Of a stretch of DNA of 6,430 bases, positions 1 to 6,430 are shown one piece after another. The stretch is taken from assembly GCA_025352915.1 (NCBI GenBank), contig JANXSA010000359.1, positions 1-6,430 of the forward strand, read 5' to 3'. The notes beneath the pieces were generated by a model that made no database searches, was not told where the DNA came from, and was given only the letters and a program-made list of their open reading frames with translations. The position numbers were made by a program, and so were the translations under genes. Each line of letters opens with the position of its first letter. Positions within the stretch are counted from its first letter, which is position 1. Source of the stretch: Rhodospirillales bacterium (lineage in GTDB: Bacteria > Pseudomonadota > Alphaproteobacteria > Acetobacterales > Acetobacteraceae).

Positions 1-2403
<2,403 letters not shown>

Positions 2404-2426
2404 GCCAAGGGTCCGGAAAAGGAAGT

Positions 2427-2542
2427 CTTCTTTTTGTGAACAAAAAGAAGCAAAAAAACTTCATTCATGGGCTGCGACTGGTGCTGCAATGTCTGGTCAA
2501 ACGGATAAAGTTTTTTTGCTTCTTTTTGTTCACAAAAAGAAG
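2427..2542. repeat. Hairpin-tipped inverted repeat (copy A) between ivd and mccB
   Basis: A 116-bp element occupies most of the ivd-mccB gap. Its arms, 2427-2461 and 2508-2542, are perfect 35-nt inverted copies of each other around a 46-nt centre. Each arm carries its own terminal hairpin: a 10-bp stem of CTTCTTTTTG with CAAAAAGAAG closed by TGAA (2427-2450), and the same stem closed by TTCA (2519-2542). Inside these lie an A7 tract (2452-2458) and a complementary T7 tract (2511-2517). It can therefore form either two small hairpins or one long stem. The centre (2462-2507) pairs poorly and has no strong GC core. The right arm extended to 2498-2542 matches copy B (3828-3872) at 40 of 45 positions without gaps. 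No target-site duplication is evident and there is no coding content. Confidence 0.93.
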
Positions 2543-2554
2543 ATTCTGTCTTCT

Positions 2555-3727
2555 TCATGCTGTCTCCCTGAACAGCTCGCGCCCAATCAACATGCGGCGG
2601 ATTTCGGAAGTGCCGGCGCCGATTTCGTAAAGCTTGGCGTCACGCAGCAGACGGCCGGTGGGGTAGTCGTTGATATAGCCGTTGCCGCCGAGCGCCTGGA
2701 TGGCTTCGAGCGCCATCCAGGTGGCTTTTTCGGCGGAATAGAGGATCACACCGGCGGCGTCCTTGCGGGTGGTGCGGCCGCGGTCGCAGGCTTTGGCGAC
2801 GGCGTAGACATAGGCGCGGGCGGCGTTCATCACGGTGTACATGTCGGCGATCTTGCCCTGCATGAGCTGGAACTCGCCTATGGCCTGGCCGAATTGGTGG
2901 CGAGCGTGGATGTAGGGCAGGACGACGTCCATGCAGGCTTGCATGATGCCGAGGGGGCCGCCGGAGAGGACGACGCGCTCGTAATCGAGGCCGCTCATCA
3001 GGACGCCGACGCCGCCATCGAGTTTGCCGAGGATGTTTTCGGCGGGGACTTCGACGTTGTTGAAGACCAGCTCGCCGGTGTTGGAGCCGCGCATGCCGAG
3101 CTTGTCGAGTTTTTGCGCGCAGGCGAAGCCGGGCATGGTCTTTTCGATGAGGAAGGCGGTGATGCCGCGTTGATGGGCGTCGGGGTTGGTTTTGGCGTAG
3201 ACCACCAGCACATCGGCATCCGGCCCGTTGGTGATCCAGAACTTGGTGCCGTTGAGGATGTAGCGGTCGCCGTGACGCTCGGCCTTGAGGCGCATCGAGA
3301 CAACGTCGGAACCGGCACCGGATTCGCTCATGGCCAGGGCGCCGACGTGTTCGCCGGTGATGAGTTTCGGGAGGTAGGTGCGTTTTTGGTCGTCGGTGCC
3401 GTTGCGGCGGATCTGGTTGACGCAGAGATTGCTGTGCGCGCCGTAGGACAAGCCAACCGACGCCGACGCCCTGCTGATTTCCTCCATGGCGATGGAGTGG
3501 GCGAGATAGCCCATGCCGGCGCCGCCGAATTCTTCTTCCACTGTCAGGCCGAGCAGGCCGAGGCTGCCCATCTTTTGCCAGAGGTCGGCGGGGAAATCGT
3601 TGTCGCGGTCGATCGCGGCGGCGCGCGGGGCGATTTCGGCTTCGGCGAAGCGGCGGACTGAGTCGCGCAGCATGTCGATCTCTTCGCCGAGGTCGAAATC
3701 GAGGCCGTAATCGGTGTTGGCTGGCAT
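2555..3727 (-). CDS. ivd: Isovaleryl-CoA dehydrogenase
   Basis: This 390-residue FAD enzyme of the acyl-CoA dehydrogenase family oxidises isovaleryl-CoA to 3-methylcrotonyl-CoA, passing electrons to electron-transfer flavoprotein. It is the leucine step immediately before MccAB. The helical N-domain runs to about residue 125. The flavin- and substrate-binding beta region has [15 protein letters not shown] (131-145) and KFWITNG (162-168). The C-terminal helical domain carries [12 protein letters not shown] (247-258), where Glu250 aligns with the isovaleryl-CoA dehydrogenase catalytic base (human Glu254). That position separates IVD from the medium- and short-chain enzymes, whose base lies near the C-terminus. 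RHQFGQ (276-281), [16 protein letters not shown] (344-359) and [10 protein letters not shown] (369-378) complete the flavin and dimer contacts. Length and both ends match the family. The ATG is preceded by a pyrimidine-rich leader without a recognisable Shine-Dalgarno sequence. The gene stands alone, with a repeat copy on each side (160 nt gap upstream, 151 nt downstream), so it may be expressed as a separate unit. Confidence 0.96.
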   Translation of the reverse strand: MPANTDYGLDFDLGEEIDMLRDSVRRFAEAEIAPRAAAIDRDNDFPADLWQKMGSLGLLGLTVEEEFGGAGMGYLAHSIAMEEISRASASVGLSYGAHSNLCVNQIRRNGTDDQKRTYLPKLITGEHVGALAMSESGAGSDVVSMRLKAERHGDRYILNGTKFWITNGPDADVLVVYAKTNPDAHQRGITAFLIEKTMPGFACAQKLDKLGMRGSNTGELVFNNVEVPAENILGKLDGGVGVLMSGLDYERVVLSGGPLGIMQACMDVVLPYIHARHQFGQAIGEFQLMQGKIADMYTVMNAARAYVYAVAKACDRGRTTRKDAAGVILYSAEKATWMALEAIQALGGNGYINDYPTGRLLRDAKLYEIGAGTSEIRRMLIGRELFRETA

Positions 3728-3763
3728 GGGGGTCAGTCTTTGAAGGAAATAGGAAGGAAGGGT

Positions 3764-3872
3764 GTTCTTTTTTGAAAAAAAGAACCAAAAAACTTTTGTC
3801 CGTTTGCGCCCGGCGCCGGCAGGCGTGCAAATGGATGAAGTCTTTTTGCTTCTTTTTCTTCAAAAAAAGAAG
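3764..3872. repeat. Hairpin-tipped inverted repeat (copy B) between acs and ivd
   Basis: A 109-bp diverged relative of the repeat at 2427-2542. The left end is a 9-bp stem of GTTCTTTTT with AAAAAGAAC around a TGAA loop (3764-3785). The right end is a 9-bp stem of CTTCTTTTT with AAAAAGAAG (3849-3872), extendable by one G-C pair. The arms continue inward as complementary A6 (3787-3792) and T5 (3843-3847) tracts and an imperfect stem pairing 3800-3811 with 3822-3834, closed over the GC-rich GGCGCC centre. The whole element can fold as one long imperfect hairpin. Its right 45 nt (3828-3872) match 2498-2542 at 40 of 45 positions without gaps. The left arm also carries the CAAACGGA motif in inverted orientation. 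No genes or target-site duplications are seen. Confidence 0.9.
3787..3847. terminator. Possible bidirectional intrinsic terminator inside copy B
   Basis: The core of copy B has the layout of a two-way Rho-independent terminator: an A6 tract (3787-3792), a GC-rich imperfect hairpin (3800-3834) and a T5 tract (3843-3847). Read on the minus strand, the T-tract following the hairpin is the complement of 3787-3792. This would end transcripts leaving mmsB-acs before ivd. Mismatches on the minus-strand RNA (A-C at positions that would be G-U on the plus strand) and the 4-7 nt gap between stem and T-tract weaken the call. Termination is inferred from layout only. Confidence 0.35.
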
Positions 3873-3887
3873 CGGCTTCCCTTGTTT

Positions 3888-5567
3888 TCACGCCTTCAGC
3901 TCCGGAAAATCCTCTTCGCGGAATTCACCGGGCGCACGTTCCGCGCGGGCGTTCTCGGCAGCGCGCAGTTCGACGCGGCGGATTTTGCCGGAGATGGTTT
4001 TTGGCAGCTCGGCGAATTCGAGGCGGCGGATGCGCTTGTAGGGGGAGAGGCGGGCGTTCAGGTGCTTGAATATCGAGAGCGCGGTTTCCGGCGAGCCGTT
4101 GGCGCCGGCGGCGAGGGTTATGTAGGCCTTGGGCACCGCGAGGCGGATTGGGTCGGGCGCGGGGACGACGGCGGCCTCGGCGACGGCCGGGTGTTCGATC
4201 AGCACGGATTCCAGTTCGAACGGCGAGATGCGGTAGTCGCTTGCCTTGAACACGTCATCGGCGCGGCCGACATAGGTGAGGTAGCCGTCGGCATCGCGGC
4301 TGGCGACGTCGCCGGTGCGGTAATACTCGCCTTCGATGGTCTCGATGGTGCCGTCATCGAGCTGGTAGCCGCGCATCAGGCCGGCGGGGCGGTGAGCGAG
4401 GGGGATGGCGATTTCGCCTTCATCGGATTCGTGCCCGTCGGCATCGAGCAGAGCGAGCTTGTAGCCGGGCATGGCGCGGCCCATCGAGCCTGGCTTGACC
4501 AGCTGGCCGGGCGGGTTGGCGGCTTGCAGGGTGGTTTCGGTTTGACCGTAGCCGTCGCGGATGGTCAGGCCCCAGGCGGCGCGGACCTGGTCGATGACCT
4601 CCGGGTTGAGCGGCTCGCCGGCGCCGCAGGTTTCGGTGAGTGCGACCTTGTACGACTTGAGGTCTTCCTGGATGAACATGCGCCAGACGGTGGGGGGCGC
4701 GCAGATGGACGTGACCTTGTGCTCGACCAGGGTCTCCAGCAGGGCCTTCGCGTTGAAGCGCGGTTGGTTGGCGATGAAGACGCAGGCGCTGGCCATCCAG
4801 GGGGCGAAGAAGCAGGACCAGGCGTGCTTGGCCCAGCCGGGCGATGAGATGTTGAGGTGGATGTCGCCGGGCTTGAGGCCGAGCCAGTAGACGGTGGTGA
4901 GGTGGCCGAGAGCGTAGGAACGGTGGCTGTGCAGCACCAGCTTCGGTTTCGCCGTGGTGCCGGAGGTGAAATACAGCAGCAGGGGATCGTCGGCGTCGGT
5001 GGTGCCGTCCGGGATGAAATTCGTTGATTCCGCAGCGAACGAGGCGAAATCGGTGCAGCCTTCGGGGGCGCCGCCAACGGTCACCCGGGGTACAGCGGCG
5101 TCGAGCATGGACAGCTTGGCGGCGTCGTCGGCGGCGGTGACCACGAAGCGCACCCGGGCGCGGGCGACACGTTCGGCGAGGTCGGCGGGCGTGAGCAATG
5201 TGGTGGCCGGCACCACGACGGCGCCGAGTTTCATGGCGGCGAGCATCACTTCCCACAGTGGCACGACATTGCCGAGCATCAGCAGGATGCGGTCGCCGCG
5301 CTTCGCACCCAGGCGGCGCAGGCCGTTGGCGACCTGGTTCGAGCGGGCGGAGAGTTCGCCGAAGCTGACGCGCGCCGCCCCTGCCCCAGTGATCCACAAA
5401 GCGGGGCGGGATGCGTTGTCGCCCTGGGCCAGCTCGGCATCGAACCAGTCCAGCGCCCAGTTGAACTTTTCCAAATCCGGCCAGCGGAAGTCGCGATACG
5501 CCGTGTCGTAGTCGCTGCGGTGGGCGACGATCCAGTCGCGGGCCGTGCGCAGGGTGGCGGTGGTCAC
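3888..5567 (-). CDS. AMP-forming acyl-CoA synthetase, medium/short-chain (ACSM-like) class
   Basis: This 559-residue ANL-superfamily ligase activates a free carboxylic acid with ATP to an acyl-adenylate and then an acyl-CoA. The phosphate-binding loop is YFTSGTTAKPKL (199-210), followed by SSPGWAKHAW (241-250), the aromatic motif DGYGQTET (338-345), YYRTGD (415-420) with the ribose-binding Asp420, the hinge and thioesterification segment GRADDVFKASDYRISPFE (434-451), and the C-terminal catalytic Lys528 in PKTISGKIRR (522-531). The order and spacing match acetyl/medium-chain acyl-CoA synthetases and benzoate-CoA ligases. The N-terminal RDFRWPDLEKFNWALDWFD (25-43) is the cap typical of that class. 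The GTG start overlaps the mmsB stop as GTGA and has a GGGAGGA ribosome site 6 nt upstream, which decides it against much longer in-frame extensions running antisense-like through mmsB. Placement with valine and leucine genes suggests a branched short-chain substrate (isovalerate, isobutyrate or 3-hydroxyisobutyrate). Specificity cannot be read from the sequence, and aromatic or medium-chain acids remain possible. Confidence 0.9.
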   Translation of the reverse strand: MTTATLRTARDWIVAHRSDYDTAYRDFRWPDLEKFNWALDWFDAELAQGDNASRPALWITGAGAARVSFGELSARSNQVANGLRRLGAKRGDRILLMLGNVVPLWEVMLAAMKLGAVVVPATTLLTPADLAERVARARVRFVVTAADDAAKLSMLDAAVPRVTVGGAPEGCTDFASFAAESTNFIPDGTTDADDPLLLYFTSGTTAKPKLVLHSHRSYALGHLTTVYWLGLKPGDIHLNISSPGWAKHAWSCFFAPWMASACVFIANQPRFNAKALLETLVEHKVTSICAPPTVWRMFIQEDLKSYKVALTETCGAGEPLNPEVIDQVRAAWGLTIRDGYGQTETTLQAANPPGQLVKPGSMGRAMPGYKLALLDADGHESDEGEIAIPLAHRPAGLMRGYQLDDGTIETIEGEYYRTGDVASRDADGYLTYVGRADDVFKASDYRISPFELESVLIEHPAVAEAAVVPAPDPIRLAVPKAYITLAAGANGSPETALSIFKHLNARLSPYKRIRRLEFAELPKTISGKIRRVELRAAENARAERAPGEFREEDFPELKA

Positions 5568-6430
5568 GGCAAGTCCTCCCGTGTCTGGGCGGTGAGCCAT
5601 TGCGCGACGATGGAGAAATCCTTGGGGCCGAGGCCGGATTCGGCCATCGCCTCGAACAGCTTGGTGACATGGGCGCCGAGCGGGGTGGGGGCGCCGGCGG
5701 CACTGGCCGCGTCCTGGGCGAGGCGGAGGTCCTTGAGCATCAGGGCGGTGGTAAAGCCCGGGGCGTAATCGCGGTTGGCCGGGGTGGTGGGCACGGGACC
5801 GGGCACTGGGCAGTAGCCGGTGAGCGCGAAGCTCTGGCCGGTGGACGGGCCGACGATATCGTACAGCTTCTGGCGCGACAGGCCGAGGCGATCGGCCATG
5901 CCGAAGGCTTCGGACACGCCCAGCATGTTGATGGCGAGCATCATGTTGTTGCAGGCCTTGGCGACCTGGCCGGCGCCGGGCGGGCCGGCATGGATGATGG
6001 CGCGGCCCATGCCTTTCAGGACGGGCTCGGCCAGGGCGAAGCCGGCTTCGCTGCCGCCGCACATGAAGGTCAGCGTGCCGGCGACCGCACCGCCGGTGCC
6101 GCCGGAGACCGGGGCGTCGAGGAATTCGATGCCTTTGGCCGCGGCGTCGGCGCCGACGTCCTTGGCGGTGGCGACGTCGATGGTCGAGCTGTCGATAATA
6201 AGCCGGGTGCGGGCGGAGACGCTGGCGAGCACCCCGCCCTGCCCGGTGCAGACATCGGCGACATGCTTGCCGGTGGGCAGCATGGTGATCACCACATCGG
6301 TGTCAGCCACGGCTTCGGCGATGGTCGCGGCGGTGGCGCCACCATTGGCGCGGTGGGCGGCCAGTGCTGCTTCGGACAGGTCGAAGCCGATCACCTCGTG
6401 CCCGGCCTTCAGCAGGTTGGTGGCCATCGG
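5564..6430 (-). CDS. mmsB: 3-hydroxyisobutyrate dehydrogenase, N-terminus cut by window edge
   Basis: 288 residues are visible, and roughly the first 15, holding the GxGxMG nucleotide loop, lie beyond the window. The leading Pro-Met-Ala-Thr-Asn is the end of the family's GNMGxPMA motif, so the ATG at 6427 is internal, not the start. The enzyme oxidises 3-hydroxyisobutyrate to methylmalonate semialdehyde with NAD+ in valine catabolism. Numbering from that Met, the Rossmann domain continues through GFDLS (14-18) and TMLP (48-51). DSSTIDVATA (79-88) and DAPVSGGTGGAVAGTLTFM (104-122) bind substrate, and GQVAKACNNM (153-162) carries the catalytic Lys157 and Asn161. NRDYAPGFTTALMLKDLRLA (218-237) is the C-terminal signature that marks 3-hydroxyisobutyrate dehydrogenase within the beta-hydroxyacid dehydrogenase family, against tartronate semialdehyde reductase or 6-phosphogluconate dehydrogenase. 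The stop codon overlaps the acyl-CoA synthetase start by 4 nt, so the two are probably co-translated. Confidence 0.93.
   Translation of the reverse strand, partial: PMATNLLKAGHEVIGFDLSEAALAAHRANGGATAATIAEAVADTDVVITMLPTGKHVADVCTGQGGVLASVSARTRLIIDSSTIDVATAKDVGADAAAKGIEFLDAPVSGGTGGAVAGTLTFMCGGSEAGFALAEPVLKGMGRAIIHAGPPGAGQVAKACNNMMLAINMLGVSEAFGMADRLGLSRQKLYDIVGPSTGQSFALTGYCPVPGPVPTTPANRDYAPGFTTALMLKDLRLAQDAASAAGAPTPLGAHVTKLFEAMAESGLGPKDFSIVAQWLTAQTREDLP
5574..5580 (-). promoter_or_regulatory. Strong ribosome binding site for the acyl-CoA synthetase
   Basis: The minus strand reads GGGAGGA here, 6 nt before the GTG at 5567, inside the last codons of mmsB. It closely matches the anti-Shine-Dalgarno consensus and fixes the synthetase start at the GTG. 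It is the clearest ribosome site in the window; ivd and mccB have no comparable sequence. Confidence 0.8.

Noticed and set aside
2494..2499. TTGACC on the minus strand inside copy A as a -35 box for mccB
   Set aside because: The hexamer resembles -35, but 17 nt downstream there is only TCGCAG, not a -10 box.
2427..2542. Ordinary insertion sequence or CRISPR-like repeat
   Set aside because: There is no transposase frame, no target-site duplication and no regularly spaced direct repeats. It is only a single short inverted-repeat element.
2640..3863. Minus-strand 407-codon frame starting in copy B and overlapping ivd
   Set aside because: It is the wrong frame of ivd, very rich in Arg/Pro/His, and starts with Lys-rich repeat translation. 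The ivd frame has full family motifs.
3762..4847. Plus-strand frame with a GTG start preceded by GGAAGGAAG, a good-looking ribosome site
   Set aside because: It begins inside copy B, translates the A/T tracts into Phe/Lys runs and then runs antisense to the acyl-CoA synthetase. The purine-rich stretch is the complement of the ivd leader. This is a spurious frame generated by the repeat.
5568..6062. Upstream extension of the acyl-CoA synthetase frame to a start at 6062 (724 residues)
   Set aside because: The added part is Arg/Pro-rich shadow of mmsB. The GTG at 5567 with its GGGAGGA site and family-like N-terminus is the better start.

Overview
The window is a high-GC bacterial segment. All five recognisable genes lie on the minus strand and encode branched-chain amino acid catabolism. 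Read in the direction of transcription (right to left) they are: a 3-hydroxyisobutyrate dehydrogenase whose first residues lie beyond the right edge (mmsB, valine arm); an AMP-forming acyl-CoA synthetase of the medium-chain (ACSM-like) class; isovaleryl-CoA dehydrogenase (ivd, leucine arm); the carboxyltransferase (beta) subunit of 3-methylcrotonyl-CoA carboxylase (mccB); and the biotin carboxylase end of the alpha subunit (mccA), cut by the left edge.

The genes fall into three modules. Module 1 is mmsB-acs, joined by a 4-nt GTGA stop/start overlap with a strong ribosome binding site. Module 2 is ivd alone. Module 3 is mccB-mccA, joined by a TAATG stop/start overlap. The modules are separated by two short AT-rich intergenic gaps of about 160 and 151 nt inside otherwise very GC-rich DNA. 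Each gap is filled largely by one copy of a 109-116 bp repeat with an unusual architecture: two hairpin-tipped arms in inverted orientation around a short centre. The copy between ivd and mccB has perfect 35-bp inverted arms. The copy between acs and ivd is diverged but has a GC-rich core flanked by an A-tract and a T-tract, like a bidirectional intrinsic terminator. The right arms of the two copies are 40/45 identical without gaps.

The pathway logic is leucine -> isovaleryl-CoA -> (Ivd) 3-methylcrotonyl-CoA -> (MccA/MccB) 3-methylglutaconyl-CoA, with valine -> 3-hydroxyisobutyrate -> (MmsB) methylmalonate semialdehyde beside it. The synthetase could feed free branched short-chain acids such as isovalerate or isobutyrate into these routes; that substrate is inferred. 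The hydratase and HMG-CoA lyase that finish the leucine route are not in the window.

The base composition, the gene set and the style of the intergenic repeats suggest an alphaproteobacterium, possibly of the Acetobacteraceae. The family-level guess rests on my memory of similar T-rich/A-rich hairpin repeats in that group and was not checked. The enzymes are ordinary. The part most worth a second look is the repeat family that brackets ivd.
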